DNA of 23,067 bases. Source: Dimorphilus gyrociliatus. Its lineage: Eukaryota; Annelida; Polychaeta; Dinophilidae. Location: NCBI GenBank assembly GCA_904063045.1, contig CAJFCJ010000106.1, positions 32,590 to 55,656 of the forward strand, given 5' to 3'. The position numbers were made by a program, and so were the translations under genes. The notes under the pieces were generated by a model that worked only from the letters and a program-made list of their open reading frames with translations, had not been told where the DNA came from and searched no databases. Shown here in pieces: positions 10,641 through 20,316 of the stretch. The stretch's first letter is position 1. Each line of letters starts with the position of its first letter.

Positions 10641-10800
10641 GGGACCAGTCAAAAATGGTCGTAAATGAAATATTTGAAGTTAAGATTTCAGGTTGGGAAA
10701 TGGTCAGGAGGAGTAAGATGGCTATTGATTTGTGCTTAGGTGGGTCCCATCTAACGGTTAGGGTAAAGCAATAGATTTATGACCGTTTTCTACTACATCC
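10641..10800 (-). mobile_element. MITE family M1, internally deleted copy
   Basis: This is the reverse-complement copy of the elements at 12731-12937 and 21924-22129. It begins gggaccagtc and ends tactacatcc. It is 160 bp against about 206, so roughly 45 bp is missing internally. The 9-base flanks (tcaataaat / atagtaaac) do not form a convincing duplication. The open frame at 10562-10774 is a by-product of the repeat. Confidence 0.75.
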
Positions 10801-11406
10801 ATAGTAAACTGAGTATTTATAATGTATTAAAATGAAGAAAATTTCACTTCTATTTGAACTAGATAAATTCAGTTGGGAAGAGAAAAAAATTTTCTGCAAT
10901 CAACTTTCAACAAAATATAAAAAGATGTAGCCTTGACACTCAAAGGAAAGAAAATATCTATTTTATTGAATTTTTTATCATTACAAGTAATTAGTTGTGC
11001 AATAATCAGTAAACTTCTATTAAAGTTTTATGTAAAATGACAACATAAGATGTTGGTCATGTGACTATTATTTTTAAATTGTTATTTGAAAAAAGATGAA
11101 TTTAACATTTTGGCTAATTTATTAAATTGAATGAATTAATTGAAATATATAAATCTCTGTTTTCATCAAGGAATAATTTAAATGTCCTAGATTTTGGACA
11201 TTTTGCTGATAAGTAACGGAAATAAGTAGAGAGAATAAAAAACAATTTATTTCCAAAGATTTTCAATAACAAATTTCCATAAAAAGTATCTCAGTATTGT
11301 AATTTATTGCATAAACTTTTAAAATGGTTGAAAATTGAAAATTTGAAGTTTTAATTAAATAAAATCCAAAATATACAAATTTATGATAATTTGAAAATTG
11401 AAAATA
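10801..11406. other. intergenic; candidate poly(A) signal for the next gene
   Basis: No coding sequence is supported. A minus-strand AATAAA at 11303-11308, about 100 bases after the stop at 11407, fits as the poly(A) signal of the small gene at 11407-12217. Confidence 0.4.
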
Positions 11407-12217
11407 TTAATCATTGGTAAGTGTTTGAAGACAATTTGAATTTTCTTCAATTGATAATGAATTTATTGAACATGCAAAAGATCCATTAGTTAATGTACCT
11501 AAATTGTTTTTATCTTTAGATTCCTTCTGACCAATAACATATACTTCACATATTCTGGTATGATCATTTCTGCCATTTTTATAGAATGACACTCTATTGA
11601 CAATAAATAAACAATCATATGTTAAATGAACTTTAAAAGTTCCATTTGATGGAAGGCAAATTTGTATTTTATTTATATAATGCTTATAGCATTCACCAAT
11701 CGACTGAGTACTAATTGTATGATTTATTAACAAATTTGATCCCCCAACAGTTCTTTCTCTCTCTAGAATTAAAAGTTCACCTGTAAAGAATCAATACTTT
11801 TCCATAAAACAGCTGTTTGTATATTCTATAAACTGGTATGTAGATAAATCTATCTTATAAGGAATTAAGGTTATAGATAAAAAAATCTTTTGTTAAGGAC
11901 TTCTAAATTATCTACTACTGCCTAACTAGTAGCAAAGTATGGAAAATTTTTAGATCAGCACTTTGTAGTTAAAAAATTAACCTCAGGCATGAGGAGAATG
12001 CTAATAAATAAACTTTGTAGAAACATTATTGGTGTGGGTTAATACATGACTGATTAGATTTGATTTCAGCTTACTGCTGTTAAAAATCCATTCAAATATT
12101 CAAGTGGAGATTTTTCAGATTAACACACAAGAGCTAAATTATTTCTATATACTACTTACAGATAGTAATAATTATTTTGGAAAGTCTATTTCTTCTTTTT
12201 TTCGTATCTCTATCCAT
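11407..12217 (-). CDS. small protein, possibly discoidin/fucolectin-like (tentative)
   Basis: Two-exon model: 12217-12160 (ATG, 19 codons, donor gtaagtag in phase 1) and 11780-11407 (acceptor tctttacag, phase 1), giving 143 residues. The second exon has LLINHTISTQS, an ICLPSNGTF segment, then LFIVNRVSFYKNGRNDH and ICEVYVIGQK. That order resembles the end of a galactose-binding-like (F5/8 or fucolectin) domain, where a 'V..V.hyNR' strand is followed by 'v.V.vG'. Five Cys and a possible N-glycosylation site (NGS) suggest an extracellular protein. The N-terminus (MDRDTKKRRNRLSKIIITI) is a poor signal peptide, so exon 1 may be wrong. The fold assignment is weak and no close family is recognised. 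Confidence 0.4.
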
Positions 12218-12721
12218 TTTATTCACTTCAATAAGTCCAGGTTTTCTTTGTGACTTCAATGTTTCTTCTGCCAACAGTTAAAGGTAAATAATGATGATGC
12301 AATGGTAAATCTTTATAGAATTTTTAATAATCTCTCAATAGATAATATTTTTACTAAGGTGACTGGGAAAAAATTTAATTATGATTTTAATTTTAAGACT
12401 TTGCACAAATCAGTTGCTATTTTCTTTTGCCTAACCATTTTGATTTTTATTTCTAATCATCAAGTGAAACTTTAATTTGGAAAGAAAGATATGTTTTATG
12501 GATGGCTTATATTTAAAGTAAATTATACATTTTATGTTTTTAAATAGTTTTAAAAATAAATTCTAACTTTATTCCAAGAACACCATGCTATCTGCAAAGA
12601 ATCAGCCATTTTCATCTATCATCTCTTCTACCAAATTGGACCATTTTCTCCCAATCCCGTTTTCAGAATCTAAAAATGAAACAAAGGAAAAATGGTTCTC
12701 ACTCTTATAGAAAGAACAGTA
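12218..12721. other. intergenic, no gene seen
   Basis: AT-rich DNA between the small minus-strand gene and the MITE. No TATA box was found at a sensible distance upstream of 12217. Confidence 0.35.
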
Positions 12722-12730
12722 ATTGGGTAA

Positions 12731-12937
12731 GGATGTGGTAGAAAACGGCCATAAATCTATGGTTTTACCCTAACCCTAACCCAGCCCTTGTTTTTGCCTA
12801 ACCTTTTTGAATACCCCTAACCCTTAGATGGGACCCTCCTAAGAACATATCAACAGTTATCTTATTCCTCCTAACCATTTCCCAGGCTGAAATCTAACTT
12901 TCAAATATTTCATTTATGGCCGTTTTCGACTGGTCCC
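12731..12937 (+). mobile_element. MITE family M1, full copy with 9-bp target duplication
   Basis: This 207-bp element runs from ggatgtggtagaaaacggcc to ccgttttcgactggtccc. Subterminal inverted repeats share gaaaacggccataaat (16 bp). Flanks are attgggtaa (12722-12730) and attgggtca (12938-12946), an 8/9 match, so the target duplication is 9 bp as in Mutator-like elements. It contains ccctaaccctaaccc near the left end. No coding capacity. The frame at 12916-13107 begins inside the element and is not a gene. Confidence 0.85.
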
Positions 12938-12946
12938 ATTGGGTCA

Positions 12947-13254
12947 GATATATTCCCAAATCATTTTATCATTTAATCATTTCTGTTTTTTACAGCATTA
13001 CTAACATTATTATTATTCTGATGATTATAAACACCAGGGGCCAGGACATTCTGACCAAAGACATTGTGTCTTACTTGAAGATATTTCTAGTACAAAATAA
13101 TTATTAAAAGTAATAATTATGATGTTTCATTTTTTAAAGCATTATTGTCTACAACTTTTGTTATATTTCATGCTTAAACTATATTACTGCACACAACTTA
13201 AATATGTACCTCTTCAAACCTACACAAGGAAATGCATTAACACTTCATCAAACA
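12947..13254. other. intergenic, no gene seen
   Basis: Short AT-rich spacer between the MITE and the next repeat, with no supported feature. Confidence 0.35.
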
Positions 13255-13745
13255 TAGATCTTGCCATCCTGAAAGTTCATTTTTAATTACCAGTTAAGGC
13301 TTGGCTAAGCTATAATTCAATTAGTTTGACTAATGTGTGGCCAACTTATAATTCAAATTACTCTTCCTAAATGTTGAATCTTGTTCTCCTACTAAAGATA
13401 AGTATGAACTAGACAGTTTGGTAACAGTAAAGTAATGATTGTATATCAGAGGCAAACCTCAAAGAATATAAATCCTTACTGTTTCATTTCAATCATCATC
13501 TGAGAAGATCATCTGGAAACAACTCCACTGGAACAAGCCTTCTACTTTTTAACATTTGAAGACAGTTTGGTAATTTGGCCAACCTGCTATTACAAACTAC
13601 TTACTCTGCTGTTGAATCTTCACAATGTCACTTGCTTAAGTATTTTATTTTGAATAGACTATTTCACTTAATTAATTGTGTAAGCAGTACTGTTGAAACT
13701 CTCAAACACATAAATTGATCAAGCAAGAGTAGTACAATCACTTTC
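13255..13745 (+). repeat. dispersed repeat R1, copy 3 (most complete)
   Basis: This copy contains all blocks seen in the other two: 'agttcatttttaattaccagtta' (here at about 13276), the 'tactaaagataagtatgaa...atcagaggcaaacctcaaag' block (13392-13463), 'ctgctattacaaactac', and 'aaacacataaattgatcaagca' near 13710. It can serve as the reference for the family. No protein domain was seen. Confidence 0.6.
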
Positions 13746-13940
13746 ACTTGATTCTTCTCCACATTTTCCTAATTTCTTACTTCTTACTTGGTCATTCTCG
13801 AAAGATATGACTAAAGAGAGTGTGAGGCAGATACCAAGAAATAGGGACCAATTGAGTAAGAGACAAGAAGGAGATATGGTGACTGAGAGAAATAGAAGAA
13901 TTGAAAGACAATGATTGAGAAAGACAAATGAATAGAACAT

Positions 13941-13971
13941 GAACAGAACGTTACATGTTAACGTTCTGTTC
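13941..13971. repeat. perfect 13-bp-arm hairpin
   Basis: gaacagaacgtta, then catgt, then taacgttctgttc: 13-base perfect arms around a 5-base loop. It sits at the left edge of the tandem units that follow and may be part of a terminal structure. Confidence 0.7.
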
Positions 13972-14610
13972 ACATTAAATGTTAAGATTGAAAGTGAGTT
14001 AGTGAATGTATGGCAGTATGTGAGCGTAAGAAGGGAGTTTGACTTAGCCTAAAGCCGGGACAGTCTAGTTAACTTGATGTTATATCACCAGGTAAATAAT
14101 GGCATGGCACAACGTGGCATGAATGTGGCAACACAGATGAGCACAGCCAAACACCCAGTTAAGTGACGCTAGCAAGGTATAAAAGGGAGTGAATGTAATA
14201 GAACGGTGTGAGAGACCAAGAATACCTAAAATACAATTTATACGAAATTGTTCGCAATTTTGTAATATAAGCGAAAAACAAAATCTTATAAAGAACATTT
14301 ATACATTATGTGTTAATGTTAGTCAGTGTGAGTCAGTGAATGTATGTCAGTATGTTAGCATCACTTAAAAGAGGAGCTTGACTTAGCCAAAGTTAGGACA
14401 GTGGATAGAGAACGACATGGCATGAATGTGACATCACGAATGAGCACAGTCCAGTACCCAGTTAAGTGACGCTAGCAAGGATATAAAAGAGAGTGAATGT
14501 ATCAAAACAGTGTGAGAAAGCTAACAGTACTTAAAACATAATTTTAGATGGAACTGTCCTCAATTCCGTACTACGAGCAAAAAACAAATAATGTAAAACA
14601 AATATGGAAG
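13956..14610 (+). repeat. two tandem TATA-bearing units (~300-355 bp each)
   Basis: Unit 1 (about 13956-14310) and unit 2 (14311-14610) align over most of their length. Both begin 'tgttaa.gtt' and share 'cagttaagtgacgctagcaagg', a TATA box with 'gagtgaatgt' after it (tataaaag at 14178-14185 and 14482-14489), and a tail ending 'gaaaaacaaa' / 'caaaaaacaaa'. The conserved TATA context resembles an LTR promoter or a short interspersed element duplicated in tandem. No internal coding sequence separates the units. Minus-strand open frames at 13719-13973 and 14080-14298 come from repeat DNA. Confidence 0.7.
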
Positions 14611-15451
14611 GACAGTTACTCTGTCACTCCTTGCCCCTCTTCCTCCCTAGACCTAACCATTTTTCAACAAATTTCTTTTTCAGGCAGCTTTTCACTATTT
14701 GAATAGACTGCCTGCAAAAATTCTTCTGACAATTAAAATCCATTTTTTGTTAAACATACAAAAGGAAAAATTTCACACTTGCAACAAATTTAAAAATGGT
14801 GAAATGATAGAAGCTCAGATTTTAGAAAATTGATTTAAAATATATAAAATTTACATTAGATATGTGTCACTTCATTAGTTCAAATAATGGCTTCTGGTAG
14901 TTTAAAATTTTTTTAACATTTAAATTTACTATTTAAAGTATAAAATTAGGCCTTTTGCCATTTTCATCCCACCTCTGGCCATTTTCTATTCTGGTCATTT
15001 TCAATCCTGTATGTTTTCTACTGGTCCCCATAAAGAGAATGGCAAAAGTTTGCTATACTTTTAAAAAAGATAATATATTTTCAACTTGTTAATACAATTA
15101 TGAGAATAATATTCAAGTTTACTGCTCAATTAACCTGGATTAGTCAAATATACCTGAAGATGGAAATGAAGCAAATTGTGTCTTGAAATTGAAAGAATGC
15201 AACTGTACACATGTATTGACCCCAACAGTTAGATTTATCTTTTTTAAAGATTGTAAATGACTTGTAAAACAGCACGATAAAAGAAAAAAAACACTTGAAG
15301 ACAAAAAAATTGATTGTAAATGCATGAGACGTTAACATTTTGACTTAGATTTTGATAAAATCTCGTTCATTTTACTTTCCTATCATATTTCACTTTATCT
15401 CTAAGATATCTTTAATCAAAAACAAAAAAATAAATTCTTGGATTTTTCAAC
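14611..15451. other. intergenic, upstream flank of the C1q-like gene
   Basis: No gene is supported. Around 14965-15030 there is a weakly MITE-like tail ('tgttttctactggtcccc') resembling the right end of family M1, without a matching left end. Confidence 0.35.
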
Positions 15452-15459
15452 TATAAAAG
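15452..15459 (+). promoter_or_regulatory. TATA box of the chitin-binding/TSP1/C1q gene
   Basis: TATAAAAG lies 43 bases upstream of the ATG at 15503, the same octamer and nearly the same spacing as at the receptor gene. Transcription probably starts around 15480-15490. Confidence 0.6.
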
Positions 15460-15502
15460 TAACCAAAAATCCTTTTGTTTTTTAGTAGATCAAAAAGAAA
15501 TT

Positions 15503-17464
15503 ATGAAATTCTTAACTATATTTTTAATTTGTAAATATTGAATCTATCATTTCTTTCAATCATTTCTTTTGTTACTTTTTATTCTTTCTCCTTCTCTAAC
15601 AGTTAAAACACTAATTGAATGGAACAACTCACAGTTTGCTTGTCCATTTGACTCTGAATAGAAACCAATTGATGGCTCATATCCAGATCCAGAAAACTGT
15701 GGAATTTATTATCATTGTATCAATGGTACTGCACATCCACAGCAATGTCCACCTGGACTTTTATTTACCGTTTCCATAACAAACTGTAAATATTCCCTAT
15801 GTGTTAAACCAAATCAGGCTGATTGTTCTGGAGGAACTTTATCTTCAGGAATAATTGAATCAGACATTGCTATTGAATGTTCAAAGGATGATGTCAAGAC
15901 ATCTGAAAAACCTTGTTACATCAAAAATGATGATTGTGAAGGAGGTCAGAATGGAACATTTCCAAATAAAAATGATTGTCGACAATACTATCATTGTTAT
16001 AATGGTGTTGCCTGGCCTCAGCAATGTCCCATAGGCTACTTTTTTAGTCCATCATTAAATATTCGTGATTGTACAACAAGAATTTGCGTTACAGCAGAAG
16101 AATCTAAATGTCCAGTAAAGGGTGGATGGTCTGAATGGTCAAGTTGGAGTAATTGCAATCCACAATGTGGAGATGGATTACGAACCCGAACAAGAAGTTG
16201 TACAAATCCTCCACCATCCAATGGAGGAGAGAAATGTGAAGGAAGTTCAGTTGATATAGATTTATGCTCAAATCCTCCATGTAATTTAAATAGAAATCCA
16301 GCATTCATGGTATCATTGACAAGAACAACATCAGTTGGAAAGGGAAAGGTCATTTGGCATAAAGTAAACCATAACAATGGAAATCTGTTTAATACAACTA
16401 CTAACACATTAAATATTGAAAAAAATGGTTTCTATTTTCTCTCAATAACTGGTACAACAGCATTATTGGCAACCAACCATTTCTTGATGGACTCATTGAA
16501 TCTAGGATATGACATAAGCTTATATCAAACATCAAGTTCTGATAAAGGAACATTTTGTAGATCAGGAATCTATACTCTAAGAACTGTTTATCGCCAACCT
16601 TTCATTGAGTTCACTTTTCCAACTGGAGCTATAAGCAGTGAAGATGGTTTTGAAACATCTTGGTCAGGTTTTAGGTATGAAGCAAACAATGTATTCTTTG
16701 TTGGTCCAAGATCTGATTTCTTCACTGTAAGACAACCAATTCCACTTACTCAGATTGTTTCACTGAGGGGTGCCAGTCTAAGTAGTAACAATACACAGAT
16801 AAGAATATCATCAACTGGATGGTATTTTATCAACTTTGGTGCTGGATTTTTCAGTAAAACATCTTGCATAGTAAGCATAACATTAAATGGCGAATATCAA
16901 TCTATAGAGAGATCTATAGCAAGAAATCATGAAGAGTCACTATTCTCTCAAGCATCTAGGGGTATAATTGTTAAATTAAATGAAAATGACCTGGTGTCAT
17001 TAAAATTGCATTTAGGCAGTGCAAGGGCAGGAAGATTATATACTTATATCGCTGGATTTAAATTAAATGCAACTGAGCAACGTCCTGCATTCTATGCATA
17101 TAGAACTAATGATGTAATAATAGTATCTAGAGCAAAGATAGCCTTTAATGCAATTGTCATTGACACAAATTCTGGTTGGAATTCTTCAGAAAATGTTTAT
17201 AAGGTTGCAATTTCTGGACTCTATCATATTGATGTGTCTGTTGGCACATGGCCAAATTCACAATCTATAATATATATTATGGTAAACAATGAACAAAGAT
17301 TAGGTATGAGAAGAGTTAAATCAACACCAAACTATGAAATAATGAACAGAGCAGGCTTATTGAGATTGCAAATGAATGATAGAGTATCCATAGAGACACA
17401 TACTAATTTACATAGCAGTGTTTGGAAATTAACATCATTGGCTTTGTTTTATGTTTCTTTTTAA
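15503..17464 (+). CDS. secreted protein: 2 chitin-binding (CBM14), 1 TSP1, 3 C1q-like domains; in-frame TAG
   Basis: Exons 15503-15530 and 15603-17464, with a 72-bp intron (gtaaat ... ctctaacag), encode 629 codon positions plus TAA. Exon 1 gives the start of a signal peptide (MKFLTIFLI, phase 1). Exon 2 continues with two peritrophin-type domains with all six Cys each (about 23-75 and 121-172; YYHC and CPPG/CPIG cores), a thrombospondin type 1 repeat (about 183-236; WSEWSSWSNC, CGDGLRTRTRSC), and three C1q-like jelly-roll domains (about 240-378, 379-503, 504-629; the last ends WKLTSLALFYVSF). A role in binding chitin or glycans outside the cell is likely. Codon 29 (15659-15661) is TAG, between Cys 1 and Cys 2 of the first chitin-binding domain, while everything downstream is open. 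This may be a recent null allele, readthrough or a sequence error. No in-frame ATG before 16307 could bypass it. A possible ATTAAA poly(A) signal is at 17581. Confidence 0.8.
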
Positions 17465-18915
17465 AAAAATATATTTTGTTTGCTTTTTATCTATCTGAAT
17501 CTAATTTGTAGTGGAGACAAAGTATCTTAAGACATCTGGCTGCAATAGACTAGTTCAATTGATTAATTCCTTTTTATTGTATTAAACTCTCTGTTTGGTA
17601 ATAGGGAAAACAACTTCTCCAACCATAAAGTGATGTTTGAATGGTAAGAGACCAACCACATGGTATTAACTGTTAGTGGTCGGTTCCAATACATCTATTA
17701 ATCTGATAAAATTATCTGTTTTGGCGGAAGGCTTTGTACCTGCTGTTGATTTTTGATAAATTTATTTTTAAATATGATATTATTGAATAAATTATTTATA
17801 TGAAAGATTTATTTTAATGGTTGATTCTTGCAGAACCAGTAGTGTCTTTATCTTAAAATAAAAGACAAAAAGAAGAGTTAACATATGCTGCAGTTGGAGG
17901 CTTAATTATTTCTCTTTAGGTTTAGTATTTCATTAGAAATTTTTGTTGGAAGTTAGATTACACATGCAAATATATATAAATAATGTTATTTTATATAGCA
18001 ATATGGAACAGCAATTAGTGTTTTGTTTGTAATATTTTTATAATAAGAATATATTAACAAATCCAAACATAAAAACACTATTGTAAACATTGCATTCTTT
18101 CTCATTTGAAAGAATTCAGCAGCCAGTTTTTGGTTGAGGAGATCTTTTTTATTTATCTTTAATAAACAGCTGTTAGACAATCCAATAATGAATATTTTTC
18201 GGGATCCAGGGCAAAAGTAGGCTTAAAAAGTATATCATAGCCGTGTGATGTTTTTCAATAACATCCAGTCATGTGATTTGCTTAGAGGTCATTTTCCAAT
18301 GTCAAATTAAAATATTATCTCAGTCATAGACCTATAGACCACTCAATTGCTTTTAACCTTTTGCCAAAAATAGATTTTTTGGCCTGCTATTGAGAAGACC
18401 AGTATATAATAATGATAATTTGTTGTTTTAGTGAGAAAACTGATAGTAAAATACATTACAATCCTTCAAGTTGATAATACATTGAATCATAATTAAAAGG
18501 AAAATGACTATTGTATTTAGAATGAATGCTGGACAAAATGTCCCTATGTTGTATTTTTACTCTAATCTAACCCAACAGTGGGTAAAGTAATTTCTGCTTT
18601 TTTATCCTTAATCTTTAGATCGTCCTTGTCATAGACTGAAACCAATGAAATTGAATTTTTCTTAACCCTAAAAAAGCCCCCCAGCTAGCCCTAAAGTTTA
18701 CCTTTAGGGAACACTTTGTCTCGACCCCTTCCAGAATTTATGTTACTTAGATAACAAACACAATTGTACTTTCCCGCTGAGGTTGTAGGTAAGTACTGGT
18801 CCAAATAGAACCAAATCAGAAGTAAGCCACTTAGAAGAGAGATGTAGAATTGAGGGAGGTTGAATATAGAACCAAAATGTAAGAATAATATAACTGTATT
18901 CTAAAGTAATACTAG
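17465..18915. other. intergenic, no gene seen
   Basis: AT-rich DNA with scattered short open frames that resemble no family. A small imperfect hairpin (accaaccac / gtggtcggt) lies at about 17653-17685. AATAAA-type signals at 17786 and later could serve the upstream gene. Confidence 0.4.
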
Positions 18916-19290
18916 ACCTGTTCACTAAGGGAGTTGATTCAGGACTGAATGCCTCTTACTACCTACGCCCTGCTTTTATGCAATTCCGTATCAGTTGTTT
19001 ATGCCTTAGCTGTCAACAACAAGGGTCTAACCCCAGATAAGGGTTGTTCACAACAAATAGGGTCAAGGGTTATCAAATTATGCAATAGTGATGTAAACAA
19101 CAACAACTTTGTGTAGGTTACCCCTCAAGGGTCAATTCTTACATCATATTTATGTAAATAAACACTTGTTGTTGTTGTCAACATGTTTGTTATGTAATAT
19201 CTTATCCTTTGCCTATAAAAGGGGTTGATTCTGGCAGATGGGTACCATCTACCCTAGAGGCAACATCTATTTCAACACTTCTACCATATA
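18916..19290 (+). repeat. repeat R2 copy 2 with LTR-like promoter
   Basis: Bases 19087-19205 are the inverted partner of 9915-10025. Just downstream lies a TATA-like gcctataaaagg (about 19210), then gcagatgggtaccatctaccc, which is nearly palindromic. Several 'caacaacaac'/'gttgttgttg' runs occur at 19097-19180. The layout resembles the promoter half of an LTR, but I found no clear TG...CA ends or target duplication. Confidence 0.45.
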
Positions 19291-20080
19291 GTAAGTATCA
19301 TTTATAAAATATCTATAAACTATAGTTCATAAGTGTTCAACAATATTATAGGATTAGTATATGAGATTTAAAAGGGAAATTTTTTTCAAGTTTGTCACAA
19401 ATTACAATGTCAGCTGACTTGTTTGTTTCAAAAATTTTAATCTTTTTGGATTATTTTTTGTACTAATCTAAGTTATAATCATAAGATGGCAATTATTCAT
19501 TTAATATGATAATATTAATATTTTATAAGATAAATTTAAACAACTCAATTATTTAGTTCTTTTTGAAGATAATTTGTATGATGCAAATAGAAATAGTCTA
19601 TAGAAATATTCAATTTCATCTACTAAAGCTTGTCTGGTAAAAAGGTCAAGGAGAAATGACCCGCACCCATGGTTTTTGTTAAAAAACAAACAAATAAATA
19701 TACACTGTAATGTCAAAGTTACAATACCTTGTCTCATCCACAAGAACACTAAATATTTTGGGGCATTTTTTTTTCTTTCTTTAGTCAATTATATACAATA
19801 TTTAAAATTTGTTTTTTCCATTTTCAAATCAATTATTCAAACCATGTCTTTTTACATGATCAAAATTGTTTAATTTAGGTATTAAATCAACAATTAATCA
19901 TTTTCTCAACAAAAACTGCTATATTTCAAATGAATTTTTTAAAAGGATGAATTGAGAGAAATTGATGAGAAAATTTCTTTTTGGTACTTATTTATAATCC
20001 CTCACATTTAGGCAATGGATCAGCCATTTTGGTGAAGTTTTTGTTGGTTTTTTTTTACAGAAAAATGAACAATTTCCTAT
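19291..20080. other. intergenic, no gene seen
   Basis: AT-rich DNA with overlapping chance open frames on both strands (19549-19873), none with a recognisable motif. Confidence 0.4.
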
Positions 20081-20190
20081 GGGAACTTGTCCCTGGGAAA
20101 AATCATCCCTTTTTAGGAAAACTTCTCCCCTTTTTTTGGAAAACTCACCCCCTTTTTGTAAGAGCAAGTTTTAGCATTTTTAAAAGAAAT
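20081..20190 (+). repeat. left terminal inverted repeat of the MULE
   Basis: It pairs with 22797-22864. It includes extra tandem sub-units ('ggaaaacttctccccttttt', 'ggaaaactcacccccttttt'), so it is about 40 bp longer than the right end. Confidence 0.75.
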
Positions 20191-20316
20191 AAAAGGAAAA
20201 ATGTATATAGTATAGTTGATGAAAAATAAGAAATTTATCAGAGTTAACAAACTAAACACAACATAAAAATGCTAAATATATGAAAATCACAATGGGAAAT
20301 TTAAAGATAATGTTAT

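Noticed and set aside
10562-10774. 70-codon open frame
   Set aside because: Mostly inside the MITE copy at 10641-10800; no domain.
12916-13107. 63-codon open frame
   Set aside because: Starts in the MITE end and shows no recognisable motif.
13719-14298. Two minus-strand open frames (84 and 72 codons)
   Set aside because: They lie in repeat DNA and read across the hairpin and the tandem units.
14941-15030. Possible fourth MITE M1 copy
   Set aside because: Only the right-end word resembles the family; no left end or target duplication was found.
16036-16407. Minus-strand frames opposite the TSP1/C1q coding region
   Set aside because: Antisense shadows of a strongly supported plus-strand gene.
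18916-19290. A solo LTR
   Set aside because: TATA-like and palindromic elements are present, but no TG...CA termini or target duplication could be set, so it was left as a repeat.
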